From the NCBI GenBank assembly GCA_002311335.1, contig DBZX01000007.1, positions 13,517 through 44,098 on the forward strand: a stretch of 30,582 bases of DNA. Direction: 5' to 3'. The stretch's first letter is position 1, and the number at the start of each line of letters is the position of its first letter. The notes beneath the pieces were generated by a model. That model was not told the origin of the DNA. It saw nothing but the letters and a program-made list of their open reading frames with translations, and made no database searches. Below are positions 1 through 7,708 of the stretch, piece after piece. The DNA comes from a bacterium UBP10_UBA1149 (GTDB lineage: Bacteria > Desulfobacterota > Binatia > UBA1149). The position numbers were made by a program, and so were the translations under genes.

Positions 1-252
1 GGCGTCGATGAGCTCCTCGAGTTGTTCACGGCTGCTGTTTTTGAGCTCGCCGATATCGGCGCCCGCGCCCAGTCCGTAGCGGTTGCCCTTGAGTATGACC
101 CCCGCGAGCGGCGTGTCGGCGTGCAGCTGTTCGAGTTCTTCGACCAGTTGGCCGAGCTCGGCAATGGCCGCGCGTGACAGGGTGTTCATCGACCCCGAGT
201 CGAAGCTCACGTGGGCAGTGTCGCCTTTGAGTTCATAAGAGAAGAGTTTCAT
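1..252 (-). CDS. Crotonase (enoyl-CoA hydratase/isomerase) family protein, partial
   Basis: This is the first 84 codons of a gene that runs off the left edge. It starts at the ATG read on the minus strand at 252-250, preceded by a GGAG about 13 bases upstream. The opening residues MKLFSYELKG, the SMNTLS segment (about 21-26) and GAGADIGEL (62-70) match the N-terminal half of the crotonase fold. The AGADI motif forms part of the oxyanion hole that binds the acyl-CoA thioester. The likely role is hydration of 2-enoyl-CoA in fatty acid beta-oxidation. The MNTLS and AGADI motifs also resemble the N-terminus of the multifunctional FadB/FadJ alpha subunit. The window is too short to say whether a 3-hydroxyacyl-CoA dehydrogenase domain follows. 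Family assignment is firm; exact substrate is unknown. Confidence 0.85.
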   Translation of the reverse strand, partial: MKLFSYELKGDTAHVSFDSGSMNTLSRAAIAELGQLVEELEQLHADTPLAGVILKGNRYGLGAGADIGELKNSSREQLEELIDA

Positions 253-340
253 GTGTCGTATTTTTCTCCTGCGGCCCGCGCCCCTTCCGGTTGGCTTCGT
301 AGCCCGGCTCGCCATTGAAATCCACCTCCCCTTTTCGGGG

Positions 341-1687
341 TCAGTTCAGCGGCAGCAGGTTGAAGGGTGGCAGGCCGGTGGCCAGGGGGCCGTTGAGCAG
401 CGGCTGGCCGGTAAACGCAGAAAAGGCCAGCAGCCCCGGGGCGGGCGGGCCGTCGCCGCCACAGTCGTGGTCGGCCAGCCACAGGCTGCCATCGTCGGCC
501 AGTTCGAGGTCCGACAGCAGCGTGGCGCTTGCGAACAGCAGGCTGTTCACTTTGCCCAGCGCGAGGTCGAACTCCACCAGCGACACGGTGAAGGCCGCGT
601 CTGCCACCAGGGCAAAGCCGCGGTCACGCCCCGCCATGACAAAGTCGACGAGGTCGCCTCCCAGCTCGTTGCCCGTAATGAGCAACCCGTGGTCAGCCAG
701 GCTGTCGGGGTCCAGCGCCTGTATGCCGCCGTCGTCGAGGTCGCTGAACAGCAGCCCGGGCCCACCCACCAGCAGCTCCCCGCTGCCGGGCCGCAGCAGC
801 AGGCCCTTGGTTTCGGCGAAAGGATTGCTGATTGCCAGGTCAGTGGAGGCAACCACCGCGCGGCTCACCGTGTCTATGGCCAGCACCCGGCCCGGTCCGG
901 AGGGGCGGAAAATGTCGTTGCGGTCGAGTAGCTGCAGCAGTACCAGCAAGCGGTCGCCGCGTAGCAGCAGCTGGTCCATTTCCGGTATGCCGTCGGCGTC
1001 GGCCCAGGCCGACAGGTCGATTTCGTCCACCAGGAAGTCGGCGCAGGTGGGCCCGGCATCGGGGTCGGCGAGCAACAACAGCGCTGAGTCGTAGCGGCTG
1101 ATCCAGGCCAGGCCCCGCGCGTCGATGACCAGGTCGTGGGGGTTGGCGGGGCCGGTGCTGCACTGCCACAGGGTGGCGAGCTCGGCGGCCGGGTCGAGCT
1201 CCTGCACGTTGTTGGCCGCGAAGCGGTTCAGGGCAAATACGCGGCCGTCCTGCTCGCGCAACACGCTGTCGCCCGATAGAAGGCCGGGCAGGTGGCGCAC
1301 GAGGCTGCGCGTGGCGAGATCGATTTCGCCCACCCCGCCCGAGATAAAATCGCAGCCGGCGGTGGCCACCAGCGCGCGCTTCTGCAGGGCACCCGCGCAG
1401 TCCAGCGTGGCGTGAAGACCCACGGCGGCCTGCAGCGTCGCCAGCGCGTCGGACGCCTCTATGTTTCCGCTCCTGTTTATATCGGCACGCTGGAGGCGGC
1501 CGCAGTCCGACGAAGTGGGACATGGTAGCGCCAGTCCCACCGCCGCCTGCAGCGCCCACAGCGCATCGCCCGCGCGAGCGTAGCCGTCGCCGTCTGCGTC
1601 ACCGCACAGGGCGATGCTCGAGGAAGGCAGCGACAGCACGAGCAGTAGTGCAGTGGTTACCAGGCTGGAAGTGCGTTCAGTTCTCAT
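341..1687 (-). CDS. Secreted dockerin-repeat protein with a repetitive, possibly beta-propeller body
   Basis: A 448-residue exported protein. I choose the ATG at 1687 because it is followed by a signal peptide (RTER, then a hydrophobic run to about residue 26). A longer ORF upstream would lie inside the receptor gene. Two dockerin-like calcium loops follow: DADGDGYARAGD at 30-41 and DINRSGNIEASD at 69-80, each followed by ALxxLQAAVGL. Both keep the DxDxDG or DxNxSG ligand spacing. The remaining 350 residues contain recurring motifs such as GRVFALN, GRVLAIDT, GELLVGG and GSLWLADH, typical of YncE/NHL-like propellers; that fold is inference. The -1 position before the first Cys is Leu, so it is probably not a lipoprotein. 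The ATG lies 11 bases inside the end of the TonB receptor gene, so the two are translationally coupled and probably act together at the surface. I do not recognise a characterised orthologue. Confidence 0.8.
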   Translation of the reverse strand: MRTERTSSLVTTALLLVLSLPSSSIALCGDADGDGYARAGDALWALQAAVGLALPCPTSSDCGRLQRADINRSGNIEASDALATLQAAVGLHATLDCAGALQKRALVATAGCDFISGGVGEIDLATRSLVRHLPGLLSGDSVLREQDGRVFALNRFAANNVQELDPAAELATLWQCSTGPANPHDLVIDARGLAWISRYDSALLLLADPDAGPTCADFLVDEIDLSAWADADGIPEMDQLLLRGDRLLVLLQLLDRNDIFRPSGPGRVLAIDTVSRAVVASTDLAISNPFAETKGLLLRPGSGELLVGGPGLLFSDLDDGGIQALDPDSLADHGLLITGNELGGDLVDFVMAGRDRGFALVADAAFTVSLVEFDLALGKVNSLLFASATLLSDLELADDGSLWLADHDCGGDGPPAPGLLAFSAFTGQPLLNGPLATGLPPFNLLPLN

Positions 1688-3758
1688 TATCGCGGCTGGT
1701 GGACAGGCCCAGGAACAGGGCTCGCCCGGGAACCGGAAACCCGAACACGTCGGGCGTTTGTTCGTCGGACAGGTTGTCCAGTTGCAGCGTAAATTTCCAG
1801 TCGTCGCTCGCGCGCCAAGCCAACTCGAGTCCGTGCCGAGCCGAGGAGCCCGACGAAAAGACGTTGGCCTTGTCGTAGTAAACAGTGTCACGGTACTGGT
1901 AGTGCCAGGCTATCGATGCCGGGCCGCGCTGCCACGTCGCGCGTCCAAAGAGCTCTCGGTCGGGGATGCCCGGCAGGCGGCGGCCCGACTCCGAGGGCTG
2001 GCCCGACAGGTTGCGCGCATCCTGGCTGGTAAAATTGGCTTCGAGCAGCAGGCTGCCGCCCGCTTGGCCCGTGAAAGGGGTGCGCCCCAGCTTGGCTGTC
2101 GCCGACAATTCGTGGCCGCGTACGCGCGCCGAGCCGATGTTGATGGCCCTTATCTGGCGCGTGCCGGTCTGGATGAAGACGATACGGTCGTCCGAGTCGT
2201 TGTTGAACCAGGCGTACTCCAGCCGCGCCGAGCTTTGGCCACCCGGTCGGGCCCTATGCCAGGCGCGCTGCCAGCTGAAGCCGAGGTCGCGGTTCAGGCC
2301 GCTCTCTGGTTCGAGGCCGGGGCTGGCCAGCGAGAAGCCGGTGTTGCCGAACAGCTCGGAGAAGTCGGGCGCACGAAAGTAGCTGCCGATGTTGCCCTTC
2401 AGCAGCAGCGTCGGTGTCGCGTTCCACGACAGGCCCAGGCCCGGGTCGAGCGAGCGCGCGCGTTTTGACGTCCCGCCAGCAGAAGAGGCAAAATCGTTCC
2501 ACAGCGATTCGAAGCGCAGCTGCGGCGCGAGTAGCAGGCCGGCGTTCTCGATCAGCAGTTCATCGCCTACCGCGAGCGCCAGCGAACTGCGCTGGGCAGT
2601 AGAGCGCAGGGTTCCGGAACTTATCGCGCGGCGTTCGCTGAAGTCCTCGAAGGCGCCTTCGAAGGACAGCTCGGCAAGGTGCGCTCCGAAAGCGAAGCGG
2701 TGGTTGCCGCGAAGGCCCACGCGCCAGCTGCGGTCATCACCCTTCGAGTAGCCGAGTCCCAGCCCGGGTTCGCCGGGCGCGCGGGGGTCGGCGAGGGTGT
2801 TGTCCTCCAGCAGCAGGTCCAGTGCCAGGCTGCCGTTGTCCTGGTCCAGGGTGACGCCGGCAGTGCCGCGCGAGCTTCGCCGCCAGGCCTTCAAAGACCC
2901 GAAAGGAGGTAGTCCGGGCAGCCCATGTTCGGAGTGGTAGGCGCTGGCCGAGACCTCCAGCCCACGCCGCTGGCCGAGCTCCTGTCGCCAGCGCGTGCGT
3001 AACGACAGGGCGCGGCTGTCGTTGTTACGCCGTCGCTCGACGCCATCGTCGAGTGGATTGAGTGGCGTGCCGTTGTCGCTGGGGAACTCGAAGTCGCCGT
3101 GCGTGGAACGAAAAGAAAGCGACGCGTCGAGTTGTCCGTCGGCCAGCGGTCGATCAGCGTCCAGGGCCACGCGCCAGGTGTCAAAGGAGCCGACCGACAA
3201 CGAGGTGGCGAGGCCCGGCTTGACGCGGCGGCGGGTCACCAGGTTGACTACGCTCGCCGCGCCGGCGGCGGACATGCCCACAGGAACCGAGCCGCGGTAG
3301 ACCTCGATTCGTTCGATGCCGTCCAGCGGCAGGCTCGAAAGATCGACCACCGCGTCGCCCGCGCGCGTCATCGGCACGCCGTCGATCAGCACGCGCACCT
3401 GGGCAGCCGTTGAGCCGCGTACCGACAGGGTGGCAAAATCATCGCGGCCGCCGAAGCGACGCACCTGCACGCCGACCGCCTGCTCGAGCAACTCGGCCAC
3501 GCTGTGGTAGCCCGACCAAGCGCTTGACGCGGCGATGCTCGTGGCAAAGCCGGTGCCACTTCCAGCCACAGTTCCATCCGCCGCACCGCCCACCTGCTCG
3601 GCCGCGTACACCACCACGGCGGGCAACCTGCTGGCGCGCGCGGGCCTGGCCAGCGGCTCTTCCTGCTCGAGCACTTCCGCCTGGGCGCCAGCGTCTGCCG
3701 GCACGAGCGCTGGCATCACGGCCAGCGCTGCCAACAGCAGCAGGCCCGGCGGCAACAT
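1677..3758 (-). CDS. TonB-dependent outer membrane receptor
   Basis: A 693-residue receptor. The reading frame stays open a further 260 codons upstream, but that part lies antisense to dxr, so I start at the ATG at 3758, directly before a hydrophobic leader (LLLLAALAV). The leader lacks the usual basic residues, so the start is not certain. A TonB-box-like PAVVVYA lies at about 46-52. The plug domain covers about 70-178 with VRGSTAAQVRVLIDGVPM, IERIEVYRGSVPV and ASVVNLVTRR, the pattern of BtuB-like receptors. The rest is a 22-strand barrel with alternating aromatic strands. The last strand (RALFLGLST) is followed by an extra polar tail, so the protein does not end in the usual aromatic residue. 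The substrate is unknown: cobalamin, haem or an iron chelate are all possible. No cobalamin riboswitch is recognisable upstream. Confidence 0.9.
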   Translation of the reverse strand: MLPPGLLLLAALAVMPALVPADAGAQAEVLEQEEPLARPARASRLPAVVVYAAEQVGGAADGTVAGSGTGFATSIAASSAWSGYHSVAELLEQAVGVQVRRFGGRDDFATLSVRGSTAAQVRVLIDGVPMTRAGDAVVDLSSLPLDGIERIEVYRGSVPVGMSAAGAASVVNLVTRRRVKPGLATSLSVGSFDTWRVALDADRPLADGQLDASLSFRSTHGDFEFPSDNGTPLNPLDDGVERRRNNDSRALSLRTRWRQELGQRRGLEVSASAYHSEHGLPGLPPFGSLKAWRRSSRGTAGVTLDQDNGSLALDLLLEDNTLADPRAPGEPGLGLGYSKGDDRSWRVGLRGNHRFAFGAHLAELSFEGAFEDFSERRAISSGTLRSTAQRSSLALAVGDELLIENAGLLLAPQLRFESLWNDFASSAGGTSKRARSLDPGLGLSWNATPTLLLKGNIGSYFRAPDFSELFGNTGFSLASPGLEPESGLNRDLGFSWQRAWHRARPGGQSSARLEYAWFNNDSDDRIVFIQTGTRQIRAINIGSARVRGHELSATAKLGRTPFTGQAGGSLLLEANFTSQDARNLSGQPSESGRRLPGIPDRELFGRATWQRGPASIAWHYQYRDTVYYDKANVFSSGSSARHGLELAWRASDDWKFTLQLDNLSDEQTPDVFGFPVPGRALFLGLSTSRDNEN

Positions 3759-3790
3759 CGCCGGGATGCCTGCCCCGGGGTGCTTTTGTC

Positions 3791-3803
3791 GGCCGTCACG
3801 GCC
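3791..3803. promoter_or_regulatory. Perfect 13-base palindrome between the divergent receptor and dxr genes
   Basis: GGCCGT-C-ACGGCC is a perfect 6-1-6 inverted repeat inside the 64 bases that separate the two divergent start codons. Its position fits an operator controlling the TonB receptor, dxr or both. In GC-rich DNA such short palindromes also occur by chance, so this is only a candidate. Confidence 0.25.
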
Positions 3804-3822
3804 ATGACTGGTAACCGTTCTC

Positions 3823-4992
3823 GTGGCTGCCGTCGAAAAAAAACGCGTGTCGATACTGGGGTCTACCGGCTCCATAGGCACTACTGCGCTTGCACTGATA
3901 GCGCGCTTTCCAGACCGTTTCGAGGTGACGGCCCTGGCCGCCGGGCGACGCGTGGCCGAAGTCAAGGCCCAGGTGGAGCAATTTCGCCCGTCGCTGGTGT
4001 CGGTGGCCGACGTCGACGACGCTCGCGAGTTGGCCGAGCAGCTCAAGGGCACCTCCACCCGCGTCACGCACGGGGCTGCTGGCCTGGTGGAGGTGGCTAC
4101 CGCGCCGGACACCGACGTGCTGCTGTCGGCGCTGGTGGGGGCGGTGGGGCTGGAGCCCACGCTCGCGGCCGTGGACAAGGGCTGCACCGTTGCCCTGGCC
4201 AACAAGGAAGTAATGGTCGTTGCCGGCGAGCTGCTCTGTCGCAGGGCCGCGGCTTCGGGCGCCCGGGTACTGCCGGTGGACAGCGAGCACAACGCGATTT
4301 TTCTCGCCCTGCAGGGGCACAGGCGGCAGGACGTGAGGCGACTGGTGCTCACCGCGTCGGGGGGCCCGTTTCGTGGCCTGCCGCGCGAGAAGTTGGCCCG
4401 GGTCACCCGCGAGCAGGCCCTGGACCACCCCAACTGGGACATGGGTGACAAGATCAGCATCGACTCGGCCACGATGATGAACAAGGGCCTCGAAATAATT
4501 GAGGCGCGCTGGCTGTTCGACGTCGACCCGTCGACCATAGAGGTAGTGGTTCATCCGCAGAGCATCGTCCACTCCATGGTCGAGTACGTGGACGGTTCGG
4601 TGGTGGCGTTGATGGCCATTCCCGACATGAGCATACCGGTGGCCTGCGCGCTTTCATGGCCCGACCTTCTCGATCTCGACTACCTGCCGCGTCTTGACCT
4701 CGCCCGCGCGGGCACGCTCAGCTTCGAAGCGCCCGACACAAAGGCGTTTCCCTGTCTCGATCTCGCGTGGCGGGCGCTGGCGCTGGGGGGCAGCATGCCG
4801 GCGGTCGTCAACGCTGCCAACGAGGTGGCGGTGGCGCGTTTTCTCGCCGACGACATCGCGTTTCTCGACATCGCGGCGCTCATCGGCGACGTCATGGCTG
4901 GGCACCAGCCGGTTGCCTGCGACAAGATCGAACCCCTGCTCGAGGCCGACGGCGAGGCCCGCGAACGCGCCGGGGGCTGGTCGGCAGACTGA
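3823..4992 (+). CDS. dxr: 1-deoxy-D-xylulose 5-phosphate reductoisomerase
   Basis: A 389-residue enzyme, close to the 398 of E. coli Dxr. It converts 1-deoxy-D-xylulose 5-phosphate to 2-C-methyl-D-erythritol 4-phosphate with NADPH, the second step of the MEP isoprenoid pathway, in the cytoplasm. The NADPH-binding GSTGSIG is at 13-19, followed by LANKEVMVVAGEL, the metal and substrate motif PVDSEHNAIFLALQG, TASGGPFR, and SIDSATMMNKGLEIIEA with HPQSIVHSMVEY. The C-terminal PAVVNAANEVAV helix is also present. The start is a GTG at 3823 with no clear Shine-Dalgarno sequence. In many proteobacteria dxr is followed by rseP; here it is followed by an unrelated small membrane protein. Identification is secure. 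Confidence 0.98.
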   Translation: MAAVEKKRVSILGSTGSIGTTALALIARFPDRFEVTALAAGRRVAEVKAQVEQFRPSLVSVADVDDARELAEQLKGTSTRVTHGAAGLVEVATAPDTDVLLSALVGAVGLEPTLAAVDKGCTVALANKEVMVVAGELLCRRAAASGARVLPVDSEHNAIFLALQGHRRQDVRRLVLTASGGPFRGLPREKLARVTREQALDHPNWDMGDKISIDSATMMNKGLEIIEARWLFDVDPSTIEVVVHPQSIVHSMVEYVDGSVVALMAIPDMSIPVACALSWPDLLDLDYLPRLDLARAGTLSFEAPDTKAFPCLDLAWRALALGGSMPAVVNAANEVAVARFLADDIAFLDIAALIGDVMAGHQPVACDKIEPLLEADGEARERAGGWSAD

Positions 4993-4996
4993 CAAT

Positions 4997-5314
4997 ATGG
5001 CAGGCGAAACTCCACAGATCATTCCCATGTCGGGTGGCCGGGGTCGCGGCCGTGCCTTGCGCATCGTCGCGTTTTCGGTGCTGGCCTACACCATAGAGTG
5101 GGGCATGGTGTCGCCCCTCGAGCTCGCCGGTGATCCCCTGCGCATGGCCATGCCCTGGGCCATGCTGGCCTTGTCGGGTCCGCTGGCGCTGGGCGTGTGG
5201 ACCTGGGAAACCACTGGCCAGTCGGGCACCCGCCTGACTATCATGTGGGCGGCGCTGCTGGGCACGGTGGCTTACGCGCTCACCGGCATCGTTGGCTTGT
5301 ACGTGTTCTCCTGA
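4997..5314 (+). CDS. Small integral membrane protein of unknown function
   Basis: A 105-residue protein whose ATG lies 4 bases after the dxr stop codon, so it is probably translated by coupling. The N-terminal 20 residues are polar and Arg/Gly-rich (GGRGRGR). Three hydrophobic segments follow at roughly 21-38, 49-66 and 79-104, the last ending at the C-terminus. I recognise no catalytic motif and no known family. Its place behind dxr could mean a role linked to membrane isoprenoids, but that is only position. It converges on pabC, which ends 29 bases further on. Confidence 0.7.
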   Translation: MAGETPQIIPMSGGRGRGRALRIVAFSVLAYTIEWGMVSPLELAGDPLRMAMPWAMLALSGPLALGVWTWETTGQSGTRLTIMWAALLGTVAYALTGIVGLYVFS

Positions 5315-5343
5315 ACCGTATGGCTGCCCGGAAGCCCAGGCGC

Positions 5344-6255
5344 TTACTCGCCGAGCTCGTCCACCGGCAGGCCTAGCGCTCGTGACACGTAGGCCCGGTA
5401 GAGTTTCTGTAACTCGCGGGTAAGTTCTCCCACTTTGCCGTTGCCTACGCGCTGCCGTCCCGCGCGGGTGACGGGCACCACCTCGATGGACGACGAGGTT
5501 ATAAAAATCTCGTCGGCCGCAGCGAGGTCTTTGACGGTGAGCGGGCGTTCGACAACGGGGGCTATCCTGCGGCCGAGCCGTAGCGCCAGCGCGCGGGTTA
5601 TGCCCGGCAGCACCCCGTCGGCTACCGGGGTGGTGACCAGTTGTCCGGCCATCACCGCGAACACGTTGCTTGTCGTGCCCTCGAGCACGGTGCCGTCTTC
5701 GAGCCGGTACAGAGACTCAAAGCAGTTGCGCTTGCGAGCCTCGGTTCTGCCGAGCACGGCAGTGAGGTAGTTTGAAGGCGCCTTGAGGTTTCGCACGGCA
5801 GGGTTGACGCCGTCGCCGAAGTCCATCAGGTGAACGGCGACGCCGTTCTCGCGGGCCTCGGTCAGGCCCGGCTCCAAGGGCCTGAACAGTATCAGCCGGG
5901 TTGGTTTCCGGCGTGGCCCCGGCACCAGGGTCACCGGCCCGGTGCCGCCGGTGATGGTCAGCCTTACGGCGCAGGAACTGTCGGCCATCCCGTTCTTGCG
6001 GCCCAGGGTCAGCGTGCGCCCTTCCCAGTTCTCGTCGGGATCGAAGGGGATCTGCAGCGTGCGGGCAGAGCGTTTCATGCGCTGGACGTGTTCTTTTACG
6101 GCGAAGGGTCGTCCCCGGTAGGTGCGCCAGGTTTCGAACAGCCCCTCGCCGAAGAGAAAGCCTCGGTCGAGCGCCGGGATGGTGGCTTCGGCAAGTGGCA
6201 GGTAGCGACCGTTGAGAAAACAGAACGGCCCTTTGTTCTTCGGCCTTTTACTCAC
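5344..6255 (-). CDS. pabC: Class IV aminotransferase, probable 4-amino-4-deoxychorismate lyase
   Basis: A 303-residue PLP enzyme of fold type IV. The signature DRGFLFGEGLFET is at about 30-42, the Schiff-base lysine is K158 in NLKAPSNY, and LEGTTSNVFAV (about 191-201) and GVLPGITR (about 214-221) bind cofactor. This family includes branched-chain aminotransferases, D-amino acid aminotransferases and aminodeoxychorismate lyase. I call it PabC because its GTG start overlaps the TGA stop of pabB by 4 bases (GTGA), so the two form one transcription and translation unit. It would release pyruvate from aminodeoxychorismate to give 4-aminobenzoate for folate synthesis. Sequence alone would not exclude another class IV activity. 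Confidence 0.85.
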   Translation of the reverse strand: MSKRPKNKGPFCFLNGRYLPLAEATIPALDRGFLFGEGLFETWRTYRGRPFAVKEHVQRMKRSARTLQIPFDPDENWEGRTLTLGRKNGMADSSCAVRLTITGGTGPVTLVPGPRRKPTRLILFRPLEPGLTEARENGVAVHLMDFGDGVNPAVRNLKAPSNYLTAVLGRTEARKRNCFESLYRLEDGTVLEGTTSNVFAVMAGQLVTTPVADGVLPGITRALALRLGRRIAPVVERPLTVKDLAAADEIFITSSSIEVVPVTRAGRQRVGNGKVGELTRELQKLYRAYVSRALGLPVDELGE

Positions 6256-7631
6256 GCCCGCGCTCCGGCTCGCGAAGGTCCTGCGGCGGCCGACCCCGAG
6301 CGCAGTGTCAGCGCTTCGAGAAAAGCGCGGGCCTTGCTGCGTGTTTCTTCGTATTCGTTTTCCATGGTCGAATCGGCAACCACGCCACCGCCGCTGCGAT
6401 AGAGCAGTTGGCCACAGGATCCCACGGCCGTTCGTATGGCGACGTTGAGGTCCACCGAACGCGGGCCGTTGAAGCTGCCACAGCTACCGGTGTACACGCC
6501 CCGTTCTTCCTGTTCCACCTCGGCTATTATTTCTACGGCGCGGATTCGTGGCGCGCCGGTTATCGAGCCGCCGGGAAAAACCGCCCCCAGGATTTCTTCC
6601 AGCCCTGTTCCCGGGCGCAGCCGGCCGCGCACCTGGGATTCGAGGTGGTGCACGGTCGCAAAGCTGCGCAGGACGGCAAAGTCGGTGACTTCTACGCTGC
6701 CCGTGGCACACACGCGGCCGAGGTCGTTGCGCTCGAGATCAACAATCATCAGGTGCTCGGCCATCTCCTTGGGGTCGGCGAGCAACTCGGCCGCAGCCGC
6801 TTGGTCGAGGGCGGGTTGAGCGGCGCGCGCGCGGGTTCCCTTGATCGGAAAGGTAGATATTCGTTCGCCGTCTATCGCCAGCAGGCATTCGGGCGAGTTG
6901 CCCAGCACCTGCAGCCCGCCGCAGTCCATGAAGAACCCGCGCGGCACGGGTTGGTGACGACGCATGCTCTCGTACAGTTGCCAGGGCTCGGCGTCGTAGT
7001 GGACCGCGATGCAACGCGACAGGTTGGCCTGGTAGATCTCGCCGTCGCGTATGGCACGGGCTATGCGCGCAAACCCGCTGGCGTAGAGTTTTCGGTCGTT
7101 GTCCTCGTCGCGTGCTTCGCAGTCGAGGACGGGCAGGGGAGGTGGGCAGGCGTTGGTCGGCCGCCGGCTGAAATCCAGTTCAAAACTTCTACCGCTCGCG
7201 CGGTCCCAGCCCTGCACCCGGTCGTAGTTGCACAACACGGCAAGCGGCTGCTTCGACGGCCGCGCAGCCCTGGGCATGCGTTTCTCTATGAAAGTGCCCA
7301 GCTCGTAAGCTATGAAGCCAACCGTTCGCGGCAGTGGACCCACACCCGGTGGCACCGGGGCCAGGGCCTCGGCCTGTCCGGACTCAACGAAGCGTGCGAT
7401 AGATTCAACCGGCCCGAGGTCGGGACTGGTCCAGGCGCCCTCGCTCCACAGTCGTGATTGCCCCGACGGCTCTATGAGCAACAGCGACGCTGGCCGCGAA
7501 CCAGCCCAGGAGGCCAGCCCCCCGCAGCCCGGCCCAGCCCGGTCGAGCATGAAGGACCAGGGCTTGCCCGCGTTGTCTGACAGCAGCGACGTGGGGGCCT
7601 GCGCCGCCTGTCCTGCAGGGGTTAGAGTCAC
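6252..7631 (-). CDS. pabB: Aminodeoxychorismate synthase component I
   Basis: A 459-residue chorismate-utilising enzyme. The motif FPIKGTRAR (262-270) carries the lysine (K264) typical of PabB, where anthranilate synthase TrpE has PIAGT; this decides between the two. Other conserved blocks are DGEIYQANLSR, GNSPECLLAI, DPKEMAEHLMIVDLERNDLGR, VHHLESQVRG, FPGGSITGAPR and the C-terminal GGGVVADST. It makes 4-amino-4-deoxychorismate from chorismate, with ammonia normally supplied by PabA, which is not in this window. The start is taken as the GTG at 7631, which sits exactly in the centre of a 15-base palindrome and 7 bases below a good promoter. A downstream ATG at 7550 is an alternative start. 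Confidence 0.95.
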   Translation of the reverse strand: MTLTPAGQAAQAPTSLLSDNAGKPWSFMLDRAGPGCGGLASWAGSRPASLLLIEPSGQSRLWSEGAWTSPDLGPVESIARFVESGQAEALAPVPPGVGPLPRTVGFIAYELGTFIEKRMPRAARPSKQPLAVLCNYDRVQGWDRASGRSFELDFSRRPTNACPPPLPVLDCEARDEDNDRKLYASGFARIARAIRDGEIYQANLSRCIAVHYDAEPWQLYESMRRHQPVPRGFFMDCGGLQVLGNSPECLLAIDGERISTFPIKGTRARAAQPALDQAAAAELLADPKEMAEHLMIVDLERNDLGRVCATGSVEVTDFAVLRSFATVHHLESQVRGRLRPGTGLEEILGAVFPGGSITGAPRIRAVEIIAEVEQEERGVYTGSCGSFNGPRSVDLNVAIRTAVGSCGQLLYRSGGGVVADSTMENEYEETRSKARAFLEALTLRSGSAAAGPSRAGARA

Positions 7632-7637
7632 ACTCTA
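7623..7637. promoter_or_regulatory. 15-base palindrome centred on the pabB start codon
   Basis: TAGAGT-CAC-ACTCTA is a perfect 6-3-6 inverted repeat. On the pabB strand the central triplet is the GTG start codon. It could be a DNA operator over the transcription start, or, if the transcript begins further upstream, an RNA hairpin presenting or hiding the start codon. Confidence 0.35.
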
Positions 7638-7638
7638 C

Positions 7639-7667
7639 CTGTTAGGTGTGGACCCCGGTGTGGTCAA
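7639..7667 (-). promoter_or_regulatory. Candidate pabB promoter
   Basis: Read on the minus strand: TTGACC, 17 bases, TAACAG. The -10 element ends 7 bases before the GTG start codon of pabB, so transcription would begin at or next to the start codon, giving a leaderless message. Spacing is exact; the -10 hexamer is a weak match to TATAAT. Confidence 0.4.
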
Positions 7668-7673
7668 GTGGGC

Positions 7674-7702
7674 TTGCTGCGCCGCCAGCACGGGAATAGG
7701 TT
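7674..7702 (+). promoter_or_regulatory. Candidate promoter of the HtrA-like PDZ gene
   Basis: TTGCTG (7674-7679), 17 bases, TAGGTT (7697-7702), then only 6 bases to the GTG start at 7709. The geometry predicts a leaderless mRNA. No Shine-Dalgarno sequence is visible in those 6 bases. Confidence 0.4.
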
Positions 7703-7708
7703 CCTCTC

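Noticed and set aside
328..340. CCCC-TTTTC-GGGG hairpin after the dockerin-protein gene as terminator
   Set aside because: The stem has only 4 pairs and no T tract follows in either direction.
3759..4000. Cobalamin riboswitch upstream of the receptor
   Set aside because: I looked for the conserved B12 box on the minus strand and found none; the gap to dxr is only 64 bases.
3759..4538. 260-codon N-terminal extension of the TonB receptor frame
   Set aside because: It runs antisense through dxr, whose coding is certain, and a signal peptide starts at 3758.
6408..7457. Long open frame on the plus strand across pabB
   Set aside because: It is antisense to a gene with clear motifs and shows no recognisable domain; long antisense frames are expected in GC-rich DNA.
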